A program made the position numbers and the translations under genes. The notes under the pieces were generated by a model. The model searched no databases and was not told the origin of the DNA. It saw nothing but the letters and a program-made list of their open reading frames with translations. A stretch of DNA of 64,000 bases, from positions 1 to 64,000 of the forward strand of contig DATLTS010000045.1 of the NCBI GenBank assembly GCA_035533475.1, written 5' to 3'. Below are positions 44,184-56,719 of the stretch, piece by piece (positions within the stretch are counted from its first letter, which is position 1; every line of letters begins with the position of its first letter). This DNA is from Mycobacteriales bacterium. GTDB lineage: Bacteria > Actinomycetota > Actinomycetes > DATLTS01.

Positions 44184-45551
44184 GTGCAGGTCCACGACTC
44201 GCTGATCGACCTGGTCGGCAACACGCCGCTCGTGCGGCTGCACCGGGTGACCGCCGGGCTGACCGTGGACGTGCTCGCGAAGGTCGAGTACTTCAACCCC
44301 GGCGGGTCGGTCAAGGATCGGATCGCCGTGGCCATGATCGACGCGGCCGAGGCCTCCGGGGAGCTGCGCCCAGGCGGGACGATCGTCGAGCCGACCAGCG
44401 GGAACACCGGGGTCGGGCTGGCGATCGTCGCTCAGATGCGCGGCTACCGGTGCGTGTTCGTCTGCCCGGACAAGGTCGCCGGCGACAAGATCGCCGTGCT
44501 CCGGGCCTACGGCGCCGAGGTCGTCGTCTGCCCGACCGCGGTCGCACCCGAGCATCCCGACTCCTACTACAACGTCTCCGACCGGCTGGCCCGCGAGACC
44601 CCCGGGGGCTGGAAGCCCGACCAGTACTCCAACCCGGCGAACCCCGAGTCGCACTACCGCTCCACCGGGCCGGAGGTCTGGGCGCAGACCGACGGGCGGG
44701 TGACCCACTTCGTCGCGGGGATCGGGACCGGCGGCACGATCAGCGGCGCCGGCCGGTACCTCAAGGAGGTCTCCGCCGGCCGGGTGCGGGTGATCGGCGC
44801 CGACCCGGAGGGCTCGGTGTACTCCGGCGGCAGCGGCCGTCCGTACCTCGTCGAAGGGGTCGGCGAGGACTTCTGGCCGGAGACGTTCGACCGGTCGGTC
44901 TGCGACGAGGTCGTGGCGGTGAGCGACAAGGACTCGTTCAACCTCACCCGCCGGCTGGCCCGCGAGGAGGGGCTGCTCGTCGGCGGGTCCTGCGGCATGG
45001 CGGTCGCCGCCGGGCTGCGGGTCGGCGCCCGGCTCGGGCCGCAGGACCTGGTCGTCGTCCTGCTCCCGGACTCCGGGCGTGGCTACCTGTCGAAGGTGTT
45101 CAACGACGAGTGGATGGCCGACTACGGCTTCCTCAGCGCCGACTCCACCGAGTCCCGGGTCGGCGACGTGCTGGCCCGCAAGGGCGCCCAGCTGCCGGAG
45201 CTGGTGCACGTCCATCCGCAGGAGACGGTCGGCTCGGCGATCGGGATCCTGCGCGAATACGGGGTGTCCCAGATGCCGGTGGTCCGGGCCGAACCCCCGG
45301 TGATGGCCGCCGAGATCGTCGGCTCGATAGTCGAGCGGGAACTGCTGGCCGCCGTGTTCACCGACCGCACCGCGCTCGACGAGCCGATCGAGCGGCACAT
45401 GTCCGCGCCGCTGCCGATGATCGGCTCCGGCGAGCCGGTGAGCGCGGCGCTCAGCGCGCTGGAGAAAGCGGATGCCGCGCTGGTGCTCGTCGACGGCAAG
45501 CCCGCCGGGATCATCACCCGCCAGGACCTGCTCGGTTTCCTCGCGCACTGA
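44184..45551 (+). CDS. cbs: Cystathionine beta-synthase
   Basis: 455 residues from GTG at 44184, GGAGG upstream. PLP Lys44 is in NPGGSVKDRIAVAM. Other PLP-fold motifs are VEPTSGNTGVGLAIVAQMRG and GIGTGGTISGAGRYLKE. Two C-terminal CBS repeats (about 330-455) include VGDVLARKGAQLPELVHV and KPAGIITRQDLLGFL. The full-length enzyme condenses serine and homocysteine to cystathionine (reverse transsulfuration), as Rv1077. With metB downstream the pair covers both transsulfuration directions. Confidence 0.93.
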   Translation: MQVHDSLIDLVGNTPLVRLHRVTAGLTVDVLAKVEYFNPGGSVKDRIAVAMIDAAEASGELRPGGTIVEPTSGNTGVGLAIVAQMRGYRCVFVCPDKVAGDKIAVLRAYGAEVVVCPTAVAPEHPDSYYNVSDRLARETPGGWKPDQYSNPANPESHYRSTGPEVWAQTDGRVTHFVAGIGTGGTISGAGRYLKEVSAGRVRVIGADPEGSVYSGGSGRPYLVEGVGEDFWPETFDRSVCDEVVAVSDKDSFNLTRRLAREEGLLVGGSCGMAVAAGLRVGARLGPQDLVVVLLPDSGRGYLSKVFNDEWMADYGFLSADSTESRVGDVLARKGAQLPELVHVHPQETVGSAIGILREYGVSQMPVVRAEPPVMAAEIVGSIVERELLAAVFTDRTALDEPIERHMSAPLPMIGSGEPVSAALSALEKADAALVLVDGKPAGIITRQDLLGFLAH

Positions 45552-45559
45552 CCGCGGGG

Positions 45560-46210
45560 TCAGGTAGTGGCGACCCCGACCGGGCAGGAGACCCCGGTCC
45601 CGGCCAGCCCGCAGTAGCCGTTCGGCACGTTCGCCAGGTACTGCTGGTGGTAGTCCTCGGCGTAGTAGAAGGGCCCGCCATCGGCGATCTCGGTGGTGAT
45701 CCGCGGGTAGCCCCGGGCGGCCAGCAGCGGCTGGAACGCTTCGGCTGTCGTGGCCGCGGTGGCGAGGGCGGTCTCGTTGGAGATGAAGATCGCGCTTCGG
45801 TACTGGGTGCCGTGATCATTGCCCTGCCGCATGCCCTGGGTCGGGTCGTGGGACTCCCAGAAGACCTTGAGCAGGTCGCGGAAGCCGATCCGGGCCGGGT
45901 CGAAAACCACCCGGACGACCTCGGCGTGACCGGTCCGCCCGGAGCAGACCTCCTCGTACGTCGGGTTGGGGGTCAGGCCGCCCTGGTAGCCGGCGGCCGT
46001 CGTGTACACGCCGTCGAGCTGCCAGAACAGCCGCTCGGCGCCCCAGAAGCAGCCGAGGCCGAAGGACACCACCTCGAGGCCGCCGGGGAACGGCGGGACC
46101 ATCGGGGTGCCGAGCACCTCATGGCGCGCGGGTACCGGGATCGGGGTGTCCCGGCCGGGTAGCGCCTCGTCGGCGGAGGGGAGTGCGGACTTGTGACGGG
46201 AGAACAGCAC
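45560..46210 (-). CDS. msrA: Peptide methionine (S)-S-oxide reductase
   Basis: 216 residues with catalytic Cys54 in [14 protein letters not shown], followed by [27 protein letters not shown] and GTQYRSAIF. The C-terminal resolving Cys pair is in [16 protein letters not shown]. It repairs oxidised methionine using thioredoxin. The GTG at 46210 is the likely start; the frame is open farther upstream without homology. Convergent with cbs (8-base gap) and divergent from metB, a methionine-themed cluster. Confidence 0.92.
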   Translation of the reverse strand: MLFSRHKSALPSADEALPGRDTPIPVPARHEVLGTPMVPPFPGGLEVVSFGLGCFWGAERLFWQLDGVYTTAAGYQGGLTPNPTYEEVCSGRTGHAEVVRVVFDPARIGFRDLLKVFWESHDPTQGMRQGNDHGTQYRSAIFISNETALATAATTAEAFQPLLAARGYPRITTEIADGGPFYYAEDYHQQYLANVPNGYCGLAGTGVSCPVGVATT

Positions 46211-46266
46211 ACCTGCGCAACGGATCGCCCGGGCCGGAATGTTCCCGCCGTGCGAGGCTCGCCGAC

Positions 46267-47400
46267 ATGCGATTCGACACCCTCGCGATCCACGCAGGTC
46301 AGGAGCCCGACCCGCTGACCGGCGCCGTCGTGCCACCGATCTACCAGGTCTCGACCTACCGACAGGACGGCGTCGCCCGGCCCCGAGGCGGCTGGGAGTA
46401 CTCGCGCTCCGGCAACCCGACGCGGGCGGCACTCGAAGCCTGCCTCGCCGCGCTCGAAGGAGGGGCGCGCGGGCTCGCTTTCGCGTCCGGGCTCGCAGCC
46501 GAGGACTGCCTGCTCCGCACGGTCTGCCGACCCGGCGACCACGCGGTCATCCCGGGCGACGCCTACGGCGGTACCTACCGACTCTTCGCCCGGGTGCTGG
46601 AGCGATGGGGGCTCGAGTACACCCCGGTCGACCTCTCCGACCTGGCCGCGGTGGCGGCGGCGATCCGCCCGAGGACCCGGATCGTGTGGTGCGAGACGCC
46701 GAGCAACCCGCTGCTCGGCATCGCCGACATCGCCGGGCTGGCCACCGTGTCGCGCGACGCCGGGGCGCTGCTGGCGGTCGACAACACCTTCGCCTCGCCG
46801 TGCCTCCAGCAACCGTTGGCCGCTGGGGCCGACGTCGTCGTCCATTCCACGACGAAATACCTGGGCGGGCATTCGGATGTCGTGGGCGGGGCGCTGGTGA
46901 GCCTTCGCGCGGAGCTGGGGGAGGAGCTGGCGTTCCATCAGAACGCGTTGGGCTCGATCGCCGGTCCGTTCGATGCGTGGCTCGTCCTGCGTGGCGTGCG
47001 GACCCTCGGGGTGCGGATGCGGGCGCACTGCGCCAACGCCGCCCGGCTGGCCGCGGTTCTCACCGACCACCCGGCGGTCTCCGCCGTGCTCTACCCGGGA
47101 CTTTCGACGCATCCGGGCCACGACCTGGCGGCCCGGCAGATGAGCGACTTCGGCGGGATCGTCTCGTTCCGGTTGGGCGGTGGCGAGGCGGCCGCGGTGG
47201 CGGTCTGCGAGCGCGCCCGGCTCTGGACCCTCGGCGAGTCGCTCGGCGGGGTGGAGTCGCTGATCGAGCACCCGGCCCGGATGACCCACGCATCGGCCGC
47301 CGGGTCCCCGCTGGAGGTGCCGGGCGATCTGGTCCGGCTCTCGGTGGGGATCGAGCACCCGGACGACCTCATCGAGGATCTGGTGGCGGCGTTGGGCTGA
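46267..47400 (+). CDS. metB: Cystathionine gamma-synthase (Cys/Met PLP family)
   Basis: 377 residues. N-terminal [20 protein letters not shown], the loop [19 protein letters not shown], and PLP Lys197 in [19 protein letters not shown]. The C-terminal [18 protein letters not shown] is typical of MetB. It couples O-acylhomoserine with cysteine; the family also includes gamma-lyases, so activity in the other direction is possible. The matching mycobacterial gene is Rv1079c. Its 3' end overlaps the convergent MFS gene by 32 bases. Confidence 0.9.
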   Translation: MRFDTLAIHAGQEPDPLTGAVVPPIYQVSTYRQDGVARPRGGWEYSRSGNPTRAALEACLAALEGGARGLAFASGLAAEDCLLRTVCRPGDHAVIPGDAYGGTYRLFARVLERWGLEYTPVDLSDLAAVAAAIRPRTRIVWCETPSNPLLGIADIAGLATVSRDAGALLAVDNTFASPCLQQPLAAGADVVVHSTTKYLGGHSDVVGGALVSLRAELGEELAFHQNALGSIAGPFDAWLVLRGVRTLGVRMRAHCANAARLAAVLTDHPAVSAVLYPGLSTHPGHDLAARQMSDFGGIVSFRLGGGEAAAVAVCERARLWTLGESLGGVESLIEHPARMTHASAAGSPLEVPGDLVRLSVGIEHPDDLIEDLVAALG

Positions 47401-48634
47401 CCGGATGGGCGGACCCGCCCACCTCGGCGACCACCGGTGGCGCCGCCGGGCCGGTTGCGGTCCGGGTCTCCGGGGCGGTCGCGGCGAGCACCGCGACCAG
47501 CCCGACCAGCCCGGCGGAGGCGCCGAAGGCCACCCCGTAGCCGGCGACGTCGGCGAGATGCCCGGCCACCACCGGTCCGGCGACGGTGCCGAGGTCCCCG
47601 CTCATCTGGTAGCCGGCGACCAGCGTGCCGCCGCGGTTCCCGGCGACGTCCCCGACGATCGCGGCCGGGGCGACGTCGAGCAGGCCGGAGCCGAAACCGA
47701 GGACGGCCATTGCGACGAACAGGCCGGTCACGCCCGGGACGACGGCGAGCAGCCCCAGCGCGATCGCCGAGAACGAGAGCCCGACGACGAGGATCGGGCG
47801 GCGCCCGATCGTGTCCGCGAGCCGCCCCGCCGGCAACAGCACCGCCGCGTTGACGACCGCGACCGTGACGAAGGCCGCCCCGGTGACCAGCGACGAGCGG
47901 TGCAGCACGTCGACGACGAACAGCGGGATGAGGGCGCTCCGCACGCCGATCGAGGCCCAGTTGTCCGCGAGGTTGGCCGCCAGGGCCGCCCGGTACGCGG
48001 GATGGCGCAGGGCGCTCCGGAACGATGTCCGCGGACCGGGGGCCGCGCCGCCCCCGGTTGCGCTCCCCACTCGGGGGCGCAGTTGGCGCAGCCCGATGCC
48101 GCCGGCGACGACGAGGGTGCCGGCGTAGAGGAAGAACGGCAACCGGATCGACACGCCGGTGACGACGCCGCCGAGGGCGGGGCCGGTGATGCCGCCGACG
48201 AGGAAAGCTCCGGAGTACATGCCGGTCGCCCGCCCGCGCTGACCGGCCGACACGCTGCGCAGGAGCAGCGTCATGCCGCTCACGGAGAACATCGCCGAGC
48301 CGAGGCCGCCGAATCCGCGCAGGACGACCAGCTCCGGGTAGGAGCCGGCCAACCCGGCCAGCGCGCTGCTCACCGCGACGATGCCGATCCCGGTCGCGAG
48401 CACCCGGCGTTCCCCGAACCGGTCGACGAGCCGGCCGACGAACGGGGCGGACACGATCCGCATGACCGCGAACACGCTGATGACCACGCCCGCCGCGGTG
48501 CGGTCCACCCCGAACTGCCGGGCGTAGACCGGCAGCGCGGGTGCGACGATGCCGAACCCGACAGCGACGGCGAAACCCACCGCCGCGAGCACCCCGACCT
48601 CGCGGGGCAGGTCGCGGAAGGGTCCTCGAGGCAC
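47369..48634 (-). CDS. MFS transporter (drug:H+ antiporter type)
   Basis: 421 residues, 12 predicted spans. It begins at GTG 48634: VGVLAAVGFAVAVGFGIVAP, motif A-like GRLVDRFGERRVLATGIG, then GFGGLGSAMFSVSGMTLLLR and GRATGMYSGAFLVGGITGPA (motif C region). Substrate unknown. It ends inside metB on the opposite strand (32-base convergent overlap) and starts 106 bases from the divergent secreted-protein gene. Confidence 0.87.
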   Translation of the reverse strand: MPRGPFRDLPREVGVLAAVGFAVAVGFGIVAPALPVYARQFGVDRTAAGVVISVFAVMRIVSAPFVGRLVDRFGERRVLATGIGIVAVSSALAGLAGSYPELVVLRGFGGLGSAMFSVSGMTLLLRSVSAGQRGRATGMYSGAFLVGGITGPALGGVVTGVSIRLPFFLYAGTLVVAGGIGLRQLRPRVGSATGGGAAPGPRTSFRSALRHPAYRAALAANLADNWASIGVRSALIPLFVVDVLHRSSLVTGAAFVTVAVVNAAVLLPAGRLADTIGRRPILVVGLSFSAIALGLLAVVPGVTGLFVAMAVLGFGSGLLDVAPAAIVGDVAGNRGGTLVAGYQMSGDLGTVAGPVVAGHLADVAGYGVAFGASAGLVGLVAVLAATAPETRTATGPAAPPVVAEVGGSAHPVSPTPPPDPR

Positions 48635-48740
48635 CGGGTGATCGTGTCAGTACGCTCCGCGCAACCGGCAGGAAATCCGGCGGCAATGTCGAACCGCTGT
48701 GTCACCGGGCGGAATGCCCGGCCGGGACTGGGGAGGCTGT

Positions 48741-51431
<2,691 letters not shown>

Positions 51432-52379
51432 ATGCATCAGCTCGCCTTCACCTTCGCCGGCAGCGTCGGCTCCCCGTTCGTCACCGGGATCGTCGACGGC
51501 TGCGTCTACGGGCTGCTCGCGATCGGCATCGTGCTCATCTACAAGTCCAACCGGATCTTCAACTTCGCCCAGACCGAGCTCGGCGGGATGGGGGCCTTCG
51601 TCACCGTCGCCGCGGTCAACGGGCTCGGGCCGTTTCCCAAGCTGCCGCTCTGGCTGGCCATCCTCATCGGGCTGGCCGCCGGCGTCCTGACCGGCCTGAT
51701 CGTCGAGCGGCTGGTGATCCGTCCGCTGTTCCATGCCCCCCGGGCGACCCTGCTGGTGGCCACCGCCGGGGTCGCGCTCGCCCTGGTCAGCCTCCAGGCC
51801 GTGATGACCGGCACCGACGTGAAGAACATCCTGCCTTCGATCGGCGGCCCGTCTCAGTTCTCGCTGTTCGGCTCGCTTTCGTCGAACACCGCCTACATCT
51901 ACGGCTGGACGCAGATCGTCACCGTGCTCGCGCTGGTGGTGGTGGCGATCGCCGCCGTGGTCTTCTTCCGGACGCGCTACGGGGCGGCGATCCTCGCGGT
52001 CTCCCAGGAGCCGACCGCCGCCAGCGGGGTGGGGATCAAGGTGGGTCGGATCTCGGCCCTGACCTGGGCCCTCGCCGGCTTCCTCGGCGCGGTCGCCGCG
52101 ATCGTCTACCAGGCCGGCGGGGCGTTCATCCCGGGCAAGCTCAGCGGCTTCTTCAACGGCGCCGCGCCGCTCGTCTTCAGCTTCATCGCCGCGGTGGTCG
52201 GTGGGATGACCAGCCTGCCGGGTGCCTTCCTCGGCGGCCTGCTGCTCGGCGTGGTCCAGCAGTTCGCCGACAACCTGATGCCCGCGTCGGTGCCCGGCGG
52301 GTCGCTCCTCGTCGTGTTCGCGCTGCTGCTGCTCGTGCTGCTGTTCCGCCCGACCGGCCTGCTCGGCAAGGAGACCTGA
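51432..52379 (+). CDS. livH: Branched-chain amino-acid-type ABC permease, LivH family
   Basis: 315 residues, start directly after the stop of the binding-protein gene. Typical LivH beginning VTGIVDGCVYGLLAIGIVLI and NFAQTELGGMGAFV, about eight membrane spans, and the coupling-loop segment EPTAASGVGIKVGRISALTW. The ending LLLVLLFRPTGLLG is the family tail. It forms half of the membrane channel with LivM. TGATG overlap with livM. Confidence 0.92.
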   Translation: MHQLAFTFAGSVGSPFVTGIVDGCVYGLLAIGIVLIYKSNRIFNFAQTELGGMGAFVTVAAVNGLGPFPKLPLWLAILIGLAAGVLTGLIVERLVIRPLFHAPRATLLVATAGVALALVSLQAVMTGTDVKNILPSIGGPSQFSLFGSLSSNTAYIYGWTQIVTVLALVVVAIAAVVFFRTRYGAAILAVSQEPTAASGVGIKVGRISALTWALAGFLGAVAAIVYQAGGAFIPGKLSGFFNGAAPLVFSFIAAVVGGMTSLPGAFLGGLLLGVVQQFADNLMPASVPGGSLLVVFALLLLVLLFRPTGLLGKET

Positions 52380-53488
52380 TGGCGGTCGGCGCGCCGACCT
52401 ACGAGGTCGCCGTCGAGCGGCCTACCCACCGGGCCGGAGTCGGCGGAGTCGTCGCCCGCGGCGCCGTCGCGGCGCTGCTGCTCGGCGGCCTGGTGGTGTT
52501 GGGCTTGATCCCGGGTTCCACCGGGGCGAACCTGGGCTTCTACGCGACGACCGCGGCGATCTACACCCTGGTCGGGCTCTCGCTCAACGTCATCCTCGGC
52601 TACACCGGGCAGCTCTCCCTCGGCCACCAGGGGCTGGTCGGCGCGGGGGCGCTGTTCACCGCCTACACCTACACCTCGCACGGCCTGCCGTTCCCGGCCG
52701 CGATCGCGATCGGCGGGGTGGCCGGTGCGCTGTTCGCGCTGGTCATCGGCTTCGTCGCGCTGCGGATCAGCGGCCTGTACCTCGCGTTGATCACCCTCGT
52801 CTTCGGGATCACCCTGGCCAACTCGCTGTTCGAGCTGCCGGCGCTGACCGGCGGTGGCGCCGGCGAGCAGGCCAACCGGCCGGGCTGGCTGCTCGGCAAC
52901 GGCCACTTCTACCTGTTCTGCCTGGCCTTCGTCGCGGTCGCCCTGTACCTCGATGTCCGGGTCACCCGGTCAAAGGCCGGCCGGGCCTTCCGGGCGATCA
53001 AGGAGGACGAGCGGGTGGCGGCCGCGATGGGCATCAACGTGGTCGGGTACAAGCTGCTCGCGTTCGTCCTGTCCGGGGCGATCGCCGGCATCGCCGGGGC
53101 GCTCTACTCGTTCGGCACCCAGGAATTCGTGGGATCCAACTTCAACTTCGCGCTGGCGCTGGTCTTCGTGGTGATGACGGTCGTCGGTGGCGCCGGGTCC
53201 CGGGTCGGGGTCGTCGTCGGCTCGGTGCTGTTCGCGGTGATCAACACGGTGATCTCGAACCTCGGCCCGTTCAAGTCGTTCGCCAACCTTTTCCCGGGCC
53301 AGCTCGCGTCCAACGTCCTGCAGTTCGGGCCCGCATTGATCGGCGCCCTGCTGCTGCTGCTCACGCTGGCGTTCAATCCCGGCGGCCTCGCCCAGCAGCT
53401 GGCCCCGATCGTGCGCTGGATGAGCGGCGGCCGGTTCCGCTCGGAGGTCGCGGAGCCCGACCAGGGGGCGTCACATGCCGGTGCTTGA
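52379..53488 (+). CDS. livM: Branched-chain amino-acid-type ABC permease, LivM family
   Basis: 369 residues with about nine spans. LivM markers: YTLVGLSLNVILGYTGQLSL followed by GHQGLVGAGALF, then the coupling loop RAFRAIKEDERVAAAMGINV and GGAGSRVGVVVGSVLF. Coupled to livH by a one-base stop/start overlap. It overlaps livG by 14 bases. Confidence 0.92.
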   Translation: MAVGAPTYEVAVERPTHRAGVGGVVARGAVAALLLGGLVVLGLIPGSTGANLGFYATTAAIYTLVGLSLNVILGYTGQLSLGHQGLVGAGALFTAYTYTSHGLPFPAAIAIGGVAGALFALVIGFVALRISGLYLALITLVFGITLANSLFELPALTGGGAGEQANRPGWLLGNGHFYLFCLAFVAVALYLDVRVTRSKAGRAFRAIKEDERVAAAMGINVVGYKLLAFVLSGAIAGIAGALYSFGTQEFVGSNFNFALALVFVVMTVVGGAGSRVGVVVGSVLFAVINTVISNLGPFKSFANLFPGQLASNVLQFGPALIGALLLLLTLAFNPGGLAQQLAPIVRWMSGGRFRSEVAEPDQGASHAGA

Positions 53489-54350
53489 GGTCCGGGAGAT
53501 CTCGATCAGGTTCGGCGGCCTCCAGGCGCTCGCCGACCTGACCATGGACATCGGCGAGTGGGAGATCGTCGGCCTGATCGGGCCGAACGGGGCCGGGAAG
53601 ACCACCGCCTTCAACGCGATCACCGGGTTCTACAAGCCTGACAAGGGCCAGGTGATCTACCGGGGACAGGACGTCACCCGGATGCCGCCGCACCGCAAGG
53701 CCGCGCTCGGCTTCGGCCGGACCTTCCAGAACGTCGGGATGGTGAAGACCGAGACCGCGCTGGCCAACCTCAAAACCGCCCAGCATCTGAAGGCCGGTTA
53801 CTCCGCCCTCGGCGGCATCGTCGGCAGCGCGCAGTCGCTGTCCGAGGAGCGCGAGCTCACCGAGCGAGCCGACGTGATCCTCGAGATCCTCGGACTCGCC
53901 GACGTCCGGGACACGGTCATCGCCGGACTGCCCTACGGGCGGCTCAAGCTGCTCGAGCTCGGGTGCGCCCTGGCCACCGATCCCGACCTGCTGATGCTCG
54001 ACGAGCCATCCTCCGGGATGGGCCCGGAGGAGGCGCATCAGCTCGGCGAGCGGCTGGTGGCGCTGCGCAAGGAATTCGGCCTGACCATGCTGCTCATCGA
54101 GCATCACGTTCCGCTGGTGACCAGCGTCTGCGACTACGTCTACGTGCTGAACTTCGGCCGGCTGCTCGCCGAAGGGCCACCGGAGACGATCCGCACACAC
54201 CCCGAGGTGGTCGCGGCCTACCTCGGCGGGGAGGCGCCGGACGCGCTGGCGCAGACCGAGGAGCCGGCCGAGCAGGCGGCACTCGGCGGGGAGAGCACGG
54301 TGGCTGTGGCACCGGCCAAGCCGAAGCGGACCCGGAAGAAGGCCTCGTGA
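53475..54350 (+). CDS. livG: ABC transporter ATPase, LivG family
   Basis: 291 residues. Walker A GPNGAGKTTAFNAITGF near residue 36. Q-loop region GFGRTFQNVGMV. The signature is a variant GLPYGRLKLLELG instead of LivG-type LPYGxQRRLE. Walker B LLMLDEPSSGMGP, and the H-loop IEHHVPLV. The C-terminal 45 residues are an acidic then Lys/Arg-rich tail unusual for LivG. It energises the LivHM channel. Confidence 0.92.
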   Translation: MPVLEVREISIRFGGLQALADLTMDIGEWEIVGLIGPNGAGKTTAFNAITGFYKPDKGQVIYRGQDVTRMPPHRKAALGFGRTFQNVGMVKTETALANLKTAQHLKAGYSALGGIVGSAQSLSEERELTERADVILEILGLADVRDTVIAGLPYGRLKLLELGCALATDPDLLMLDEPSSGMGPEEAHQLGERLVALRKEFGLTMLLIEHHVPLVTSVCDYVYVLNFGRLLAEGPPETIRTHPEVVAAYLGGEAPDALAQTEEPAEQAALGGESTVAVAPAKPKRTRKKAS

Positions 54351-55045
54351 GCCTGCTCGAGGTCGAGGACCTGCGCACCGGCTACGGCGCGCTGCCGGTG
54401 CTCCAGGGGATCTCGTTCGCCGTCGAGGAGGGCCAGACGGCCGTGGTCTTCGGCCTCAACGGCGCCGGGAAGACCACCACCGTCAACACCATCGCCGGCC
54501 TGCTGCCCACCTGGTCCGGCCAGATCCGCTTCGGCGGCACGAAGATCAGCGGACTTTCGGCGCCGGAGGTGGTCGCCCGCGGGGTGGCGCTGTCCCCGGA
54601 GGGCCGCCGGGTCTTCGCCGGGCTCTCGGTCCGCACCAATCTCGAACTCGGCGCGTGGACCCGCCGGGCCGGGATGAAGGCCCGGATGGCGCGGGTCTTC
54701 GGCTACTTCCCCCGGCTGGAGGAACGCGCCGACCAGCTCGCCGGGACGCTGTCCGGCGGGGAGCAGCAGATGCTGGCGATCGGCCGGGCCCTCATGGCCG
54801 AGCCGCGGCTGCTGCTCGTCGACGAGGCGTCGCTCGGCCTGTCCCCGAAGCTGGCGCAGACCGTGTTCGGGATCGTCAAGGCGATCAACACCGACGGGAC
54901 GACGGTCGTGCTCGTCGAGCAGAACGTCGGGGTGCTGCCCTACGCCGACCAGGCCCTGGTCATGGAGAAGGGGACCTTGACCTTCGACGGTCCCGGCGCC
55001 GAGCTCGAGCGGACCGGGAATCTGCGCAAGGCGTACCTGGGCTGA
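54347..55045 (+). CDS. livF: ABC transporter ATPase, LivF family
   Basis: 232 residues. Walker A FGLNGAGKTTTVNTIAGLLP, signature LSGGEQQMLAIGRAL, Walker B LLLVDEASLGLSP and H-loop region VLVEQNVG. The GTG overlaps the livG stop (GTGA). Last gene of the Liv operon; the Ca2+/Na+ exchanger gene converges 10 bases later. Confidence 0.93.
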   Translation: MSLLEVEDLRTGYGALPVLQGISFAVEEGQTAVVFGLNGAGKTTTVNTIAGLLPTWSGQIRFGGTKISGLSAPEVVARGVALSPEGRRVFAGLSVRTNLELGAWTRRAGMKARMARVFGYFPRLEERADQLAGTLSGGEQQMLAIGRALMAEPRLLLVDEASLGLSPKLAQTVFGIVKAINTDGTTVVLVEQNVGVLPYADQALVMEKGTLTFDGPGAELERTGNLRKAYLG

Positions 55046-55055
55046 TCCCGCGGGC

Positions 55056-56042
55056 TCAGCCGGCGAGGAGGGCGACCAGCCCGAGATATCCGGCGATGAT
55101 CGCGCCACCGGCGCGACGACCGATGCCGCCCGCGGCCAGGCTCACCCCGACCACCACGACGGTGAGGCCGGCATACCCCCCGGCGACGATCCACCCGCCG
55201 CGCGATCCGGCACCGAGTCCGGTGATCGTCGCCGGGAGCAGCAGGCCGGCGACCACGTTGATCGCGTTGCTGTTCAGCGCCGTGCTGAGCGAGGCGGCCC
55301 CCCTGCCCCGGGTGGCCAGGTACACCCCCGCGACGATATTCGGCAGGCTGGTAACGGCAGCCAGAACGATCCCCCCGACGACGATGCCGGCGATCTGCCA
55401 GCGGTCCCCGAGCCGCACCGCCGCGTGCTCCATCGTGAGGCTGGCCGCCACGACGACGAGGACCGCGACCACCGCGAGACCGGCGTCCGGCCAGCTCCCC
55501 GGTCGCGGCCGCAGCGCGGTCGCGAAGTCCTCCGTCTCTTCCCGGAACGCCCGGCTCAGCCAGCGCAGCGGCCGCCGGGCGGGCACCCTGGACCCCAGGC
55601 CGCAGCCGACGACATACGGCACGAAGACGGCGAGGGCGAGCCCCAGGGCGACCCCCGCCGCGACCACCCGGCCGACCGCGAGGAGGGTGACGACGACCAT
55701 CCAGAGCGCCACCGCCCCGTCGAGCAGCGCGACCCGCCGGTGCAGCCGGATCCGGCCCGCCACCAGCGCACCGAGGCCCACCAGGGCCGCCAGGTTCAAC
55801 ACGTTCGAACCGAGCGCCACCCCGATCCCGACGCTGGGCCGGTGCTGGCCGAGGGCCGCGGCGGCGGTCGTGATCTCGGGGGCGTCCGCCGCCAGGGCGG
55901 CGAGCAGCCCGAGCAGCGCCTCCGACATCCCCAGCCGCTCGGCGACCCGCTCCAGCCGGGTGACCAGCACGACGCTGGCTCCAAGACTCACCACGCCACC
56001 GCCGGCGAAGGCGGCGATCTGGGGCGCGAGCGATCCGGGCAT
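55056..56042 (-). CDS. Sodium/calcium exchanger family membrane protein
   Basis: 328 residues, about ten spans. Both alpha repeats are visible: SEALLGLLAALAADAPEITT with VALGSNVLNLAALVG, and AAVTSLPNIVAGVYLATRG with ALNSNAINVVAGLLLP. In the first repeat the ion-binding acidic residue is kept in DAPEI; in the second, SLPN replaces the usual S-x-P-E/D, so ion stoichiometry may differ. Cytoplasmic loop region FREETEDFATALRP lies between the halves. Single gene between convergent livF and the small membrane protein. Confidence 0.85.
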   Translation of the reverse strand: MPGSLAPQIAAFAGGGVVSLGASVVLVTRLERVAERLGMSEALLGLLAALAADAPEITTAAAALGQHRPSVGIGVALGSNVLNLAALVGLGALVAGRIRLHRRVALLDGAVALWMVVVTLLAVGRVVAAGVALGLALAVFVPYVVGCGLGSRVPARRPLRWLSRAFREETEDFATALRPRPGSWPDAGLAVVAVLVVVAASLTMEHAAVRLGDRWQIAGIVVGGIVLAAVTSLPNIVAGVYLATRGRGAASLSTALNSNAINVVAGLLLPATITGLGAGSRGGWIVAGGYAGLTVVVVGVSLAAGGIGRRAGGAIIAGYLGLVALLAG

Positions 56043-56069
56043 CAGGCCGGGCCGCGGAGCCGGTCGGGG

Positions 56070-56627
56070 TTAGCGGCGGACGCTGACGTTCGATCCGGCC
56101 GGGCGGCAGATCCGGCACGGGCTCAGCCCGCGGGACTGGGCCTCGGCCGGGGTGAGGTAGTCGGCGCCCTGCCGGCCGTCGACCAGGCGGCACTGTGGCG
56201 CGTGGTAGGAGGCCGAGCCGGCGACGACCAGCTCGCGCAGATCGGCCGGGGCCGCCGGCCGGCCGGTCTCGCCGCCGGCGCGGGTCGCGTCGATGAGCTC
56301 GACCAGCCGGGCTTCGAGCTGGGCCCGGTCGGTGCGGTGCGACTGGGTGATCATCAGCCCGACGCCGAGCAGCACCAGCGCGAGACCGAGAAAGCCACCG
56401 GAGAGGAGCCAGGGCAGCTGGGCGTTCAGGTTCGGCAGGTGGTTGATCTCGCCGCCGGAGCCGGCCGCCCCGTTCCAGCCGAGGCCGATGGCCACCAGGC
56501 CGAGGCCGATGACCCCGAGCGCGAGCGCACCGCCGAACGGGCCGAGTGAGACCCTCCGGCTCCGGTCGCCGGCCGGCGCCGCGTCGATGGCCTCGGCCCC
56601 GGTCGAGTCGTACGCGCTGGCGGCCAT
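56070..56627 (-). CDS. Membrane protein with C-terminal Cys motif
   Basis: 185 residues from ATG 56627, with GGAGGG upstream. Two membrane spans (about 32-50 and 70-92) are followed by a short charged helix (RAQLEARLVELIDATRAG). The C-terminal domain has YHAPQCRLVDGRQGADYLTP and GLSPCRICRPAG. The latter looks like an Ada/nuclease-type metal-binding Cys-x-x-Cys segment that lies after the membrane part. No function is known to me. It lies 92 bases downstream of the VWA gene on the same strand. Confidence 0.7.
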   Translation of the reverse strand: MAASAYDSTGAEAIDAAPAGDRSRRVSLGPFGGALALGVIGLGLVAIGLGWNGAAGSGGEINHLPNLNAQLPWLLSGGFLGLALVLLGVGLMITQSHRTDRAQLEARLVELIDATRAGGETGRPAAPADLRELVVAGSASYHAPQCRLVDGRQGADYLTPAEAQSRGLSPCRICRPAGSNVSVRR

Positions 56628-56719
56628 GCAGCCCTCCGATTTAGGTCCCCGGGTTTCCTCGCTAGTCGTCGAGTTCGCCGGCCGAGGGCGAAATCCTGCC
56701 GGCCCGACCGGGAATTCGA

